From Candidatus Rifleibacteriota bacterium (GTDB lineage: Bacteria > Riflebacteria > Ozemobacteria > Ozemobacterales > Ozemobacteraceae): DNA of 60,460 nucleotides. The stretch covers positions 1 to 60,460 of the forward strand of contig JAKQOH010000064.1 of the NCBI GenBank assembly GCA_029565415.1, given 5' to 3'. The translations under genes and the position numbers were made by a program. Positions 38,902 to 48,661 of the stretch are shown in pieces. Every line of letters starts with the position of its first letter. The first letter of the stretch is position 1. The notes below the pieces were generated by a model. It did no database searches, had not been told where the DNA came from, and saw only the letters and a program-made list of their open reading frames with translations.

Positions 38902-40485
38902 ATGAGAGCTCTGGTGCTGGTTCTGTGTGTGCTCGTTTCGGCAACGGCCTACGCAGGAGGATTTTCCTCGTTCTGGAAGAAAAACGTCGAACAGCCCTGG
39001 AAAAAAGAGGTCCTGGGAAAAAAGGACAAGAAACCCACCCCCGCCTCTCCGGCGCCGGCTCCCGCTCCAGTGGTGACTCCCCAGGCACCGGCTGCAAACC
39101 AGCCGCAACAATTCACGCCCCATCAGCAGAAGGCGATCGATTCCATCGTCGGCTTCTATCGCAGATTCGAAGGTGAATCCGCCGCGACGGAGCTCCGCAG
39201 TCGCTTCGATACGGGGAAAATCCGGGTCGGTCCCGTGGAAGACAACGACAATGCGGATACCAATGTCGATACCAAGGTCATCACCCTGAACGAAAAAATG
39301 GCCGAAGAGGTCATTACGGGCTCGAGCCGTAGCCAGGACCCGGGAACGGAAGACTTCAAGGCCACGGCGGACTGGGCGGCAACCATCAAGCATGAATATG
39401 TCCACGCCGGGCAGAAAGCATCGCTCATCACGCGCTCCACGGCCCAGTGGGAGATGACCGGGACGGGGTATCCCTCCGAGGTGGAGGGCTGGCAAGCCGG
39501 ATTTCAGTCGTATCTCACATGGCTTTCCATGGTTCGGGGCAAGCTGAATTCCAACCTGGAATCCGAACGTGAAGACGCTGCCGCCGAAGTGAAGGACCTG
39601 TGTGAAGGTTTCCTGAACTATCGTCAAAACTATAATACGAGATACGGCGCCATCGCGCTGACGAGCTGTGAACAGGACAAGGATCGGGTGACCCTCGATG
39701 AGGCAGCCCGCGAAGTCGAGGATCTGAAAGCGAGCGCGGAACGGATTCTCGATCGGACCGGCTTCAAGGTGTTCACCAATCCGAGGGTGTGCAACCCCCA
39801 GGAGGGGCAAGTATACGAATTGAAAGCCTCCCTGCGGGGAAGGGAAGCGAAGGATATTCTTCACTATCGATGGTATGTCGATGGCGTCAGGATGGAGCCG
39901 ACCGGCCCTGTCTTCCGACGCACCGCCAAAAAGACCGAATCCGTCCGGCTCGAAGTTACCGACAGCTTCTGCTCGAAGCGTGATTACACCTGCCATGTCA
40001 CGGTGAAACCGAAGGCGGATGAGCCGAAAACGGAGCAGCCGAGATCTGCTGCCCCGGCCGGCGGAAGCGTCAACGGTGTCGCCGAGTGGGGATGCCACCA
40101 TATCAAATACACCATCTCCGGCGCGGAGCTGGTCACCCCCCCCACGTTGACGTCACCGAAATTCTGGGATGTGTACTCGTATTCCGGGAAGGTCCATCAT
40201 GTTGGGATCGTCACCATCTCCGGAAGCGCCATTTCGGACAATCCCTCGAACTCCGAGGCGTTCTATTACGGAATCGAGGTGTCCCTCACCATCGGAAAGA
40301 ACACCAAAACCTTCAGCTACAAGGCGCCACCCGGCGAGAAGCTGAACAAGCCGTTCAACCTGTCCGTTGCCATTCCGGAAGGGGCGGTCGGAGGAACGTT
40401 CAACATGACCCTGACCCAGGTCAATCCCCTGTATGGCAACCGTGGCGTGGCCGTGGAGGGCAATCTGACGGTCCAGAGGGATTGA
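38902..40485 (+). CDS. Exported HEXXH-containing protein with beta-domain tail
   Basis: The 527-residue protein has a signal peptide (1-19), a Pro/Ala linker (about 45-70) and a helical region with the zincin motif HEYVH at 164-168. The surrounding sequence (ATIKHEYVHAGQKAS) is what a metallopeptidase active helix would look like. A downstream third ligand is not evident. Two beta-rich parts follow: a PKD/Ig-like one (YRWYVDGVRMEPTGPVFRRT, about 315-370) and an unnamed C-terminal one (about 400-527). TTGGAGG decides ATG 38902. Peptidase activity is inference. Confidence 0.75.
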   Translation: MRALVLVLCVLVSATAYAGGFSSFWKKNVEQPWKKEVLGKKDKKPTPASPAPAPAPVVTPQAPAANQPQQFTPHQQKAIDSIVGFYRRFEGESAATELRSRFDTGKIRVGPVEDNDNADTNVDTKVITLNEKMAEEVITGSSRSQDPGTEDFKATADWAATIKHEYVHAGQKASLITRSTAQWEMTGTGYPSEVEGWQAGFQSYLTWLSMVRGKLNSNLESEREDAAAEVKDLCEGFLNYRQNYNTRYGAIALTSCEQDKDRVTLDEAAREVEDLKASAERILDRTGFKVFTNPRVCNPQEGQVYELKASLRGREAKDILHYRWYVDGVRMEPTGPVFRRTAKKTESVRLEVTDSFCSKRDYTCHVTVKPKADEPKTEQPRSAAPAGGSVNGVAEWGCHHIKYTISGAELVTPPTLTSPKFWDVYSYSGKVHHVGIVTISGSAISDNPSNSEAFYYGIEVSLTIGKNTKTFSYKAPPGEKLNKPFNLSVAIPEGAVGGTFNMTLTQVNPLYGNRGVAVEGNLTVQRD

Positions 40486-40637
40486 TCTCCGAAAGGCGTC
40501 GCCGATGACGAATGACGACTCGCTTCGAGAAGTGAAGGGATTTCATTCGCTTGAAATCCTGCAACCGGGGACATGCTGTAATACTGTGATCGAAAATAGA
40601 TAACCCGTTCGCGGGATAACATTGACGGGAGGATGAA

Positions 40638-41393
40638 ATGCTGTTGCGACTACTGTTTCTTGCCCTGTTCGCCCTGAATCTCTGCTTGGGAACCGACTCG
40701 ATCGCCCGGGCTGCGGAGCCTGACTCGTTCCCGGTCGACGTGATCCCGACCTCTGCCGGGGAACTTGGGATCACGTTCATCGGCCATGGCACCCTGATGC
40801 TCCGGTTCGGCGGCCGCGTGATGCATATCGATCCATATAGCTCTCTCGCCGACTATGCGACTTTGCCGAAAGCCGATCTCGTTCTGCTCACCCACCATCA
40901 TCCCGACCATCTCGACCCGAAGGCGCTCGCCCCCATCCGGACCGATGCCACCGTCATCATCGGCACCGCATCCTGTGCCGGGGCACTTCCCGGGATCATC
41001 GTGCTGACGAACGGCGACACGCATGCGGCCGACGGCTTCACGGTCGAGGCCGTTCCCGCCTACAACCTGATCCACACGCGGGAAAACGGGCAGCCGTTCC
41101 ACCCGAAGGGGGAGGGGAACGGGTATATCCTGACCTTCGGCTCCACCCGGGTCTACGTTGCCGGCGACACCGAGAATACGCCCGAGATGAAGGCTCTCGG
41201 AAACATCGAGGTGGCCTTCCTGCCGATGAACCTGCCCTACACGATGACGCCGGAGATGGTCGCGGACGCCGTCCGCGCGTTCAAGCCGAAGGTGTTGTAT
41301 CCGTATCACTATGGAGATACCGACACCTCGCGGCTGACCGCTCTGCTTGCCGGCCTGGACGGCACCGAGATCCGGATCAGGCCGATGAAATGA
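40638..41393 (+). CDS. Exported metallo-beta-lactamase-fold hydrolase
   Basis: The 251-residue protein has a signal peptide (about 1-26) followed by an MBL-fold domain of the UPF0173/L-ascorbate lactonase-like type. The metal motif is THHHPDHLD, with later ligands in AGDTEN and PYHYGD. The GHGTLMLRFGGRVMHIDP start is typical of this group. The substrate is unknown. GGGAGG lies before ATG 40638, and a CCCG-TTCG-CGGG hairpin sits just upstream (40603-40614). Its stop overlaps the next start (ATGA). Confidence 0.88.
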   Translation: MLLRLLFLALFALNLCLGTDSIARAAEPDSFPVDVIPTSAGELGITFIGHGTLMLRFGGRVMHIDPYSSLADYATLPKADLVLLTHHHPDHLDPKALAPIRTDATVIIGTASCAGALPGIIVLTNGDTHAADGFTVEAVPAYNLIHTRENGQPFHPKGEGNGYILTFGSTRVYVAGDTENTPEMKALGNIEVAFLPMNLPYTMTPEMVADAVRAFKPKVLYPYHYGDTDTSRLTALLAGLDGTEIRIRPMK

Positions 41394-41779
41394 CGTTCTT
41401 TGACTCCGGCGCTCCCTGCGCCAACCATCCCCGGCAGGAGTCTGTCGGAGTCTGTGCCTCGTGCGGCAAGGCCCTGTGCGCCGACTGCCTCGTCGAGCGT
41501 GGCAGCTATCGCTACTGCCGTGAGAGCGGTTGCGCGGAACGCGGACCGGGAGCGGCAGAACGGGATCGGACCAGCCGGCTCGCCCACGCCCGGCGGGAAG
41601 ACGGCAAGGCGGTGAAACGCGAAGGGCTGGGCTGTCTCCTCGGCGGTCTCGGGGATCTCCTGACCGGCGGCTGGTTCGGCCGCCCGGAAATGGATGCCCT
41701 GGGCATTCTGACCCCCGACAAGAAATCCCCCGATGCCTCATCCCGCACAAAAACCCGCAAACGCCGGCGACGGAAGTGA
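41390..41779 (+). CDS. B-box-type zinc-finger protein
   Basis: The 129-residue protein starts with a Cys/His cluster (C-x2-H, then VCASCGKALCADC and YRYCRESGC) like bacterial B-box zinc fingers that often precede membrane domains. A weak hydrophobic segment (GCLLGGLGDLLTGGWFG) and a strongly basic Lys/Arg tail follow. It is translationally coupled to the MBL-fold gene. The role is unknown. Confidence 0.7.
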   Translation: MTFFDSGAPCANHPRQESVGVCASCGKALCADCLVERGSYRYCRESGCAERGPGAAERDRTSRLAHARREDGKAVKREGLGCLLGGLGDLLTGGWFGRPEMDALGILTPDKKSPDASSRTKTRKRRRRK

Positions 41780-41839
41780 CCCGACCGGCACGAGGCGGGA
41801 TATGATCAAATCATCCCGATGGAAAGAAGGAGACCGTTG

Positions 41840-42031
41840 ATGAAGGCGAAGGTTAACCCTGAAATCTGCATTGGTTGCGGTATGTGCGTGGGAACGTGCC
41901 CCGAGGTTTTCCACATGGAAAACGACAAAGCCGTTGTCGTCGTTGAAACCGTTCCCGCCCCCTCTTGTGCTGCCTGTCGCCAGGCTTGCCAGGAATGCCC
42001 CGTCCAGGCGATTGAACTACAGGAACCCTGA
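41840..42031 (+). CDS. Ferredoxin (4Fe-4S)
   Basis: The 63-residue protein starts MKAKVNPEICIGCGMCVGTC, which carries three cysteines of a 4Fe-4S cluster. The distal pattern (PSCAACRQACQECPVQAI) supplies the fourth and possibly a disulfide, as in single-cluster ferredoxins of the Thermotoga/Desulfovibrio kind. ATG 41840 follows GAAGGAGA. It converges tail-to-tail with the hybrid kinase 17 bp away. It is an electron carrier of unassigned partner. Confidence 0.9.
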   Translation: MKAKVNPEICIGCGMCVGTCPEVFHMENDKAVVVVETVPAPSCAACRQACQECPVQAIELQEP

Positions 42032-42048
42032 CAAGCTGATTCCGGTGT

Positions 42049-45000
42049 TCAACGTATTTCCCGGCTCTTCAGATGCCTGCTCAGTAAATCCGCCAGATCC
42101 TTGAGCCGATAGGGCTTCTGAATGCTGTCCGTAAAGCCGAAATCTTGTGGCCAGGCCATCGCCGGATCATCGGAATACCCGCTTGCGACGAAGACCGGCA
42201 GGTCGGGAACCATCTTGCGCACTTCTCTGATCGCTTCTTTGCCGCCCATGGAGCCGGGGATCGTCAGATCGAAAAAGGCCGCGCAGAACGGTTCCCCCTT
42301 CTCCCGTGACTCCTCGATCAGACCCAATGCTTCACGGCCGTTCTCCGATTCGACAGGAGTGTATCCCATGGTTGCAAGCATGGTGGCCATGACGTCCCGG
42401 ATGAACTCCTCGTCATCCATGATCAGGATCCTTCCGGTTCCCTGGTGCGTCGCGATGCTGACAGGCGCCCGCTCCGCAATCGCCTGGTCTGACGCAGGGA
42501 AGTAGAGATGGAAGGCGGTTCCTTTTCCCGGCACGGAATCGACCCCGATGAATCCTTCGTGCTTCTGCATGATGGAATGGCACATCGAGAGGCCGAGCCC
42601 GTTTCCCTTCGGCTTGGTCGTGAAAAAGGGATCGAAGATCCGGACGAGCAGATCCCCGGGAATACCGATGCCGGTATCGGCGATGGACACGTTCACGTAT
42701 TTGCCGCCCGGCAGCGAGGGAATCTCCCCGTCTTTGAGAATGAGGTTATTCGCCGATATTTCGATGTTGCCGCCCTGAGGCATCGCCTGCTGGGCATTGA
42801 TGACGATGTTGTCGACCACCTGCCCGATCTGGTTCTCGTCGAAATCGCAGAGCCAGAGATCCCGGGCGAGGCGATACTCGCACCTGACATTCGATCCTGA
42901 AAGGGCGAACGCCGCACTCTGCAGGATCACCGGGGATAACGGAACCGTTTTCCGCCTTGGCGCTCCCCCCTTGGAAAAGGTGAGGAGCTGCCGGGTCAGA
43001 TCCCGGGCCCGGCTGAAGACGCCAAGGGCCTCATCGAGATGTTTCTGTGCGTCCGGATTTTTCGTGCTGTGCATGCGAGCCAGGTCCAGATGGCCGAGAA
43101 TCCCGCACAGAAGATTGTTGAAATCATGCGCGAGGCCGCCGGCCAGGATACCCAGGGAATCGAGCTTGTCCATGCGTCGAAGGATGTCCAGGAAACGCTG
43201 CTTTTCCGTCATGTCGCGAAAAGCCAGGGCCACCCCGGTGATGGTGTTGCTCCAATCCCTGATGGGAGCTCCGCTGTAGGCCACCACCCGCTCGGTTCCT
43301 TCCTGCGATATCAGCACCGTGTGACCATCGATTTCGACGATGTCACCTGTCGCAAGAACCTTGTTGAACGGGCTCTCGCACGGCTGGCGGTTGATTTCGT
43401 CGATGATATGGAAGACGTCGGAAAGCGGTTTTCCCCGGGCTTCCTCCTGCTTCCAGCCGGTCAGAAGCTCGGCGACATTGTTCATGATCTCGATCCGGCC
43501 ATGGGTGTCCGTCGTGATGACCCCGTCCGCGATGCTGCGAAGGGTGATGGCCAGCCGCTCTTTCTCGGCGGCAACCGCGTTTTCCGCCAGCTTCCGGTCG
43601 GTGATGTCTATGGCATATCCGGCAATATAGCGGGGTTTGCCTTCCAACATGATGGGAAATCGGATGGTGCTGTACCAGCGTCCGTGCAATTCAGACTCGA
43701 TGACGATCGTCTTCCCTTCGGAAAAAGCCCGTTGTTCCTCCGCATGCATTTCCCTGGCCAGCTCGGGCGGGAAGAGGTCTTCCACGGTCTTCCCGATCAA
43801 TTCCTTCCTGGGCTTTCCCACCAGCTCGGCATAATTGCTGCTCATTCGGAGATATCTGCGGTTTTCATCTTTGAAAAACACATAAATAGGGCTGCGGTCC
43901 ATGAAATGTCTGAATATCTCCTCGGTCTCCCGCAAGGCGATATCGGCACGAAGGCGCAATACGGTTTCGCCGATCTGAATCGCGATGGTTTCCAGCGCGC
44001 GACGCGATTCAGGGGGAATGGAATCGAAGAGGTGTGACGCCAGATTGAGAATGCCCAGCAATTGTCCCTGGCACATAATCGGGATGCTGACGATGGCGCG
44101 CAACCCCTCCGTATTCGTTGGAGGGATGCCGGGAATATGCATGTCGTCATAGGCTCCATACCATGCTTCCCCTCTCTGATACCGCGATAATTTGGGGGAA
44201 TTCACAGGGATATGCGCAACGGCTGCCGTGAACTCGCTCGATAGCCCGTGATGCGCGATCAGGTCGAGCGATCCATCTGCGGAATTGGGGAAGTAAAAAC
44301 CCCCACAGTCGACAAAATCGAACTGAAGGATGGCATGAAGGGCTTTTTCCGCCCCGTCGCGCAAATTGCTGCAAGAGAAAAGGCTGATGACAACTTCATG
44401 AAGGATCTGCGCCATACGCTCGGCCTGGATACGCTCGGTCACATCCCGATCCGATCCTCGATATCCGCACATCTGCCCGGTTGCGTCGAACATCGGTTTC
44501 GCATTGCTTTCGAGAAATCGATAGGTTCCGTCCCGGTGACGCCAGCGGACGATCCAGCCGCGCCAGCCCCGCTTTTCGGCAAGAAGTCGGGGTAGTTCCG
44601 CTTCGACGGTTGCCTGGTCATCCGGATGCATGAAGGAAAAGGCCGATTTCCCGAGAAATTCCTCGGGAGGAAACCCGAGGATGGTCGTGAGAACCCCGTT
44701 GGAAGCCGTATGGTTCCCGGCACGATCCAGTTCCCAGATCCACTCTCCGGTCAGTTCTGCAACGGATCGGTATCTCTCCTCGCTCTCGCGCAGTCGTTGC
44801 TCGGTTTGCTTGAATTCCGTGATGTCGTAGCCCGTCCCGCGAAATCCGATGCGTGTCTCGTTCTCATCTCGCAGGGCAGTGGCATGAAAAGCCAGATGGA
44901 CGCGGTTGCCGGATTTTCCGACAAGAACCGTTTCTATAGACGGACACGTTTCTGCTTCGAGAGAGCTGAGAAATTCCTGTTTCAGAGGGGACACGGAATC

Positions 45001-45227
45001 TGGAGGTTGAAACTCGGAAAATGTCCGCCCCAGCATTTCATGACGAGAGTATCCGAGCATTTTTCCCAGGCCGGATTGAGAAAGGTGAACCGCCCCTGGG
45101 AATCGACTTGCCAGACGAGAACCTGCAGCGTCTCTACGAGATCCTTGTAAAACTCGGGAGATTCGGTGGCCACAGATGTGCCGTCCGACATGGATGTCGT
45201 CGGCTGGCTTCCCTTTTCCTCTCCCAC
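42049..45227 (-). CDS. PAS-PAS-GAF-PAS-PAS hybrid histidine kinase, frameshifted near its start
   Basis: The long product (about 1060 residues) has tandem PAS domains, a GAF domain (GEAWYGAYDDMHIPGIP region), two more PAS domains, then HisKA (LAGGLAHDFNNLL) and HATPase (NAQQAMPQGG, GNGLGLSMCHSI). It ends in a receiver (LIMDDEEFIRDV, FFDLTIPGSMGG). The first PAS domain is split. The natural start, GTG 45227 with GGGAGG upstream, reads into VDSQGRFTFLNPAWEK and then goes out of frame in a run of five T (45060-45064). One extra base would join it to MLGYSRHEMLGRTF. Either a real mutation or a homopolymer error explains this. It is probably soluble, with no transmembrane helix. Confidence 0.88.
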
Positions 45228-45345
45228 TCACCGCCTCCCGGTGAATTCCAAGGATTCCTCACGCAGACACACCATTTCCGTTCAAGATATCAAATCAGGG
45301 AACATGGCGCCATCGACATAGCTAGCCGGCATGCGGCAGGGGGGG

Positions 45346-45446
45346 CTCAGATACAGCGGCTAGGCGAGCACGGTGGTGTCCTTGATGCCGAAGACCGGGG
45401 CGCCCGAAATCTCGTAGGAGGACCAGAACGAGTCGAGGGTGTTGGT
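45346..45446 (-). pseudogene. Scrambled remnant of an M3-like peptidase gene
   Basis: Three short blocks match the intact gene at 46445-48532 in the same orientation: 45346-45365 to 46655-46673, 45366-45402 to 46695-46732, and 45403-45446 to 46851-46893. Two deletions (about 20 and 118 bp) have collapsed about 240 bp to 101 bp, with a few substitutions. The remnant stops 1 bp before the toxin-antitoxin operator. Either the toxin-antitoxin locus inserted by recombination beside it, or a tandem duplication decayed. Confidence 0.8.
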
Positions 45447-45447
45447 C

Positions 45448-45482
45448 AGCATGATTGCATGTTTACTAAATCATGCTATCAT
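45448..45482 (+). promoter_or_regulatory. Promoter and inverted-repeat operator of the toxin-antitoxin pair
   Basis: AGCATGATT (45448-45456) and AATCATGCT (45469-45477) form a perfect 9-bp inverted repeat. It overlaps the hexamers TTGCAT (45455-45460) and TATCAT (45477-45482; 16-bp spacing). A ribbon-helix-helix repressor such as the antitoxin would block the promoter by binding here. Confidence 0.7.
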
Positions 45483-45524
45483 TCTTATTGAGAACGCAAT
45501 TTTGTTTGCAAAGGGGGGCTTTCC

Positions 45525-45773
45525 ATGAAAACGCTTACGTTGCGGCTGACGGATGAAATGCACAAGGAACTGAAGATCCTGTCTGCCTCCACCGGAATAG
45601 CGATGTCCGATCTTCTCATGAAAGCCGTTCAGATCATCACGAAACAAAAAGGAATCGAGGAAACGACCTTTGCCGAGGCCTTCGAGAAATCTCTGTCATC
45701 TGCCGAGGAAAAAGAGATCCGCCGGTATACCAGGAAACAGCTCGATGAATTTGCCGAGGAAGATCGTATCTGA
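45525..45773 (+). CDS. Ribbon-helix-helix antitoxin
   Basis: The 82-residue protein starts MKTLTLRLTDEMHKELKILS, the beta-strand and first helix of a CopG/Arc-type DNA-binding fold, and continues with GIAMSDLLMKAV as the second helix. The acidic/basic C-terminus (SSAEEKEIRRYTRKQLDEF) would wrap the toxin. The start has AAGGGGGG upstream. Its stop overlaps the toxin ATG by one base. It should bind the inverted repeat at 45448-45477. Confidence 0.85.
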   Translation: MKTLTLRLTDEMHKELKILSASTGIAMSDLLMKAVQIITKQKGIEETTFAEAFEKSLSSAEEKEIRRYTRKQLDEFAEEDRI

Positions 45774-46276
45774 TGCCGATTCCCCTGCGATTGTTTCTTG
45801 ATGCCTGCATCCTGGTCACTGCCGCTAATTCACCGGAGGGCGGAAGCGCCCGCCTTCTGAATATCGCGGCTGAAGGCAAGGTCCGGCTTTCCGCAACCCG
45901 TCTCGTCATGCACGAGGCCAAGGCAAATATCAAAGATCTTCTCGGAAGGCCTTTATGGGTCTGGTTTTGCCGTATCATCGGGCCTTTGCGCCTGTCGCTG
46001 TGCGATTCTCCAACCGCCGCTGAAAAGGCCAGGTGGGCAAAGGTTACTTCCCCGAAAGATACACATGTCCTGGCCGGCGCCATCAAGGCGAAAGCCGACA
46101 TCCTCATTTCTCTCGACCGTCGCCATATTCTGAACCAGTCGGTTCAGGAGGCATTTCCCATCCCGATCATGTCTCCCGGCGAATTCCTTCAAAAATATGG
46201 TTTTGTTGAGCCCAGGCCGAGTGACCACCCCCCGAAAAAACGGCCGCTCACGGAATCGGTGCGCAAAAAAAGGTGA
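45773..46276 (+). CDS. PIN-domain toxin
   Basis: The 167-residue protein has the PIN nuclease pattern: FLDACILVTAAN with the first Asp, E in VMHEAKANI, D in SPKDTHVLAGAIKAKAD, and a last Asp in LISLDRRHIL. PIN toxins cleave tRNA or mRNA using these acids to hold Mg2+. It is preceded by an RHH antitoxin, the usual order. The basic C-terminal tail (PPKKRPLTESVRKKR) is unusual. Codon use is more AT-rich than in neighbours, suggesting acquisition. Confidence 0.87.
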   Translation: MPIPLRLFLDACILVTAANSPEGGSARLLNIAAEGKVRLSATRLVMHEAKANIKDLLGRPLWVWFCRIIGPLRLSLCDSPTAAEKARWAKVTSPKDTHVLAGAIKAKADILISLDRRHILNQSVQEAFPIPIMSPGEFLQKYGFVEPRPSDHPPKKRPLTESVRKKR

Positions 46277-46393
46277 CCGATGAATCGAAGAACGCGAAAA
46301 AAACGCCATGTCGGGGAATATCAGGAACTCGCTTGATATATATAATAATATTTATTTGCGAATAGATGGCAGCGTTGTGACCTGTGAATGAAA

Positions 46394-46429
46394 CATCCCC
46401 CATCGCCATGGGTCTGGCGACGGGGGATG
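46394..46429 (-). terminator. Terminator of the M3-like peptidase gene
   Basis: CATCCCCC-A-TCGCCA (46394-46408) pairs with TGGCGA-C-GGGGGATG (46415-46429), 14 pairs with one mismatch and a 6-nt loop. It is followed on the minus strand by TTTC, 16 bp after the peptidase stop. Confidence 0.75.
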
Positions 46430-46444
46430 TGGTTTGGGGCGAGG

Positions 46445-48532
46445 TTAGAGCCAGGTCTTCTGGAGGGCGGTGACGGCTTCGTTGGCGGCCTTGATGAGGG
46501 CGGCGGGGGAGATGTCGCTGCCGACGCCGCCGATCATCCACTGGCGGGGGGTGAGGCAGCCCTGCTTGCAGATGCGTTCCATCTCGGTGCCGATGTTCTT
46601 GCCGCGCATGAACTCGTCGATCTGGAAGCTGATCATGTAGCCGAGCGGGTAGTCGCTGAGATACAGCGGGTAGGCCAGCATGTGCGAGTAGATGCCGAGC
46701 ACGGTGCTGTCCTTGATGCCGAAGACCGGGGCGTAGTAGGCGTTCCAGACGTCCTTCGCGATCGTGATGACGGCTTCCTTCAGCTGGGCCGGGGTCGCGT
46801 CGGGGTGGTCGTAGAGCCAGCGCCAGACGCGCAGGTCGACGAGGGCGACACCCGAGATCTCGTAGGCGGACCAGAACGTGTCGAGGGTGTTCCGGTGCTG
46901 GACGGCCGGATCGTCGAGCTTCATGCCGATCACGTCCATGTCGCGGCTCTGGAACAGGAACGCGAAGCACTCGGTGCAGGCCGTGTTGGGCACGTCGCCG
47001 AGCAGGTAGTGGTCGGCCCCGTACAGCGAGAGCACCTGCTCGGTGCAGTGGCCGAGCTCGTGCATCGCGGTGTTGAAGCCCTGGTAGTCCATGCCGCCCT
47101 TGGGAACGCGGGTGCGCAGGTGGGACCGGTCGGTGCGCATCATCGCGGGCGTCGCGTGGCCTGCGCCGCGGGCCGGCTCGACGGCGATGCGGCCGGCGAT
47201 GAACTTCGCCTTCTGTTCCTCGAAGCCCATGAACTTCAGGATGTTCGGGATGTCGCGGGCAAACGCCTGCAGGTTCGGATACGCGTCGCGGACCTTCTGG
47301 TTCAGCTCCTTCTCGGGCAGCTCGCCGGCGACCTTGAAGCCGGAATACCACAGATCGAACGGGCGCAGCTTGCGGCCGATCTTCTTCGAGATCAGTTCAC
47401 CGGTGCGGGCCGCGGCGTCTGACGAGATCAGCGAGACGAGCAGCTTCTCGACCTCGGCCTCGGGAATCTGGCGCATCAGGTCGAAGCGGCGGTCGATGTA
47501 GCGCGGATACTTGGGATACAGCGGGTCGACCAGGCGCTGGGCGTGGAAGTTCACCAGCATCTTCGCGTAGCGGGTGTCGGGCTCGGGCGCGGCCTCGATC
47601 TGCTTGAACCCGTTACCGGCCTTCTCGAACACGGTGTTCGCGACGGGGTCCCAGTAGACGGGCTTGTTGACGACCATCTGCGGGATCGACTGGTCGATGA
47701 CCCGCTCCATCACCTTGAACAGCATCTCCTGGCCGATCAGGCCGTCGGCCTGGGCATACAGGGTCGAGAGGTGGTCGCGCAGGCCCCAGTGGCTGATCAG
47801 CTTGAGATCGTTCGAGAAGATCGTCTTCTTTTCGGAGTTCAACAGGTAGCTGGCGAAAATATTATAGTCATTCACATACGCCTCGGCCTCGATCTCGGCG
47901 TCGTTGACTTTCTGCCGGACCGCTGACGGGACGCGGGCCGAATACGAGTCGCAGAGGCGGGTGCGGGCCCACTCCTCGCGGGTCCAGGACGGGCCTTTCC
48001 CGAGTTTTTCGGCCAGCGTCGTCTGCGGGAAGTTGAGCAGAGTGATGAAGGCGATCTTCACCCGGAACAGGTCGTCCTGCAGATGGTTCGACGGATCAAG
48101 CTTGGCGAACGCCTCGTCGAGCGGCAGACAATCACCGATATCGAGATCGAGCGGCCGCTTCAGGTCACGCGTCAGCCGGTGGAAGTAGCCGTTGATCGAC
48201 TCGAAGTTCTCCTGGAGCCGGTCGAACGTCTCTTTCAGGACTGCCGGGTCGGCGACGAACTGGTCGAGGCAGAACGTCACGAACTCGTCGTGAGAGCCGT
48301 CCTCGGCGCGCCAGAACGGGGCGGCCTGGGCCACGCCGGCTTCGATCCGGGCGCGGTGCGTTTCCCCGTGTTTCTTGACCAGCCCGGCTACGGCGCGGGC
48401 CTGGACGTCGGCGGGGATGCCGGCCGTGTCGACGGCCTCCGTGGCTGCCGGCTTCGAGGCCGGGGCCGGGGTGGCTGCGAAGGCCGGGCAGAGCGAGAAC
48501 GTCAGGGCGGCGATCAGGAACAGACGTTTCAT
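46445..48532 (-). CDS. Exported M3-like zinc metallopeptidase
   Basis: The 695-residue protein has a signal peptide (about 1-20, MKRLFLIAALTFSLCPAFA) and a largely helical body with the gluzincin site HELGH (491-495). The third ligand is Glu521 in NTACTECFAF. This spacing is typical of family M3 (oligopeptidases). The body is longer than oligoendopeptidase F and diverged, so family placement is moderate. ATG 48532 has GAGGA close upstream. Downstream is a decayed partial copy of its own 3' region (45346-45446). It probably degrades peptides in the periplasm. Confidence 0.82.
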   Translation of the reverse strand: MKRLFLIAALTFSLCPAFAATPAPASKPAATEAVDTAGIPADVQARAVAGLVKKHGETHRARIEAGVAQAAPFWRAEDGSHDEFVTFCLDQFVADPAVLKETFDRLQENFESINGYFHRLTRDLKRPLDLDIGDCLPLDEAFAKLDPSNHLQDDLFRVKIAFITLLNFPQTTLAEKLGKGPSWTREEWARTRLCDSYSARVPSAVRQKVNDAEIEAEAYVNDYNIFASYLLNSEKKTIFSNDLKLISHWGLRDHLSTLYAQADGLIGQEMLFKVMERVIDQSIPQMVVNKPVYWDPVANTVFEKAGNGFKQIEAAPEPDTRYAKMLVNFHAQRLVDPLYPKYPRYIDRRFDLMRQIPEAEVEKLLVSLISSDAAARTGELISKKIGRKLRPFDLWYSGFKVAGELPEKELNQKVRDAYPNLQAFARDIPNILKFMGFEEQKAKFIAGRIAVEPARGAGHATPAMMRTDRSHLRTRVPKGGMDYQGFNTAMHELGHCTEQVLSLYGADHYLLGDVPNTACTECFAFLFQSRDMDVIGMKLDDPAVQHRNTLDTFWSAYEISGVALVDLRVWRWLYDHPDATPAQLKEAVITIAKDVWNAYYAPVFGIKDSTVLGIYSHMLAYPLYLSDYPLGYMISFQIDEFMRGKNIGTEMERICKQGCLTPRQWMIGGVGSDISPAALIKAANEAVTALQKTWL

Positions 48533-48661
48533 ATATTCCTCGTGATAGAAAGTTTTCCCGGAGCGGATGTCCGGATCAGAATGGTGATTGATGAAATGAC
48601 CGGAAGAACGATACCATGCCCGGGAAGGAATTTCCTTCCATCCTGCAAGCGGGAGGCGGTC

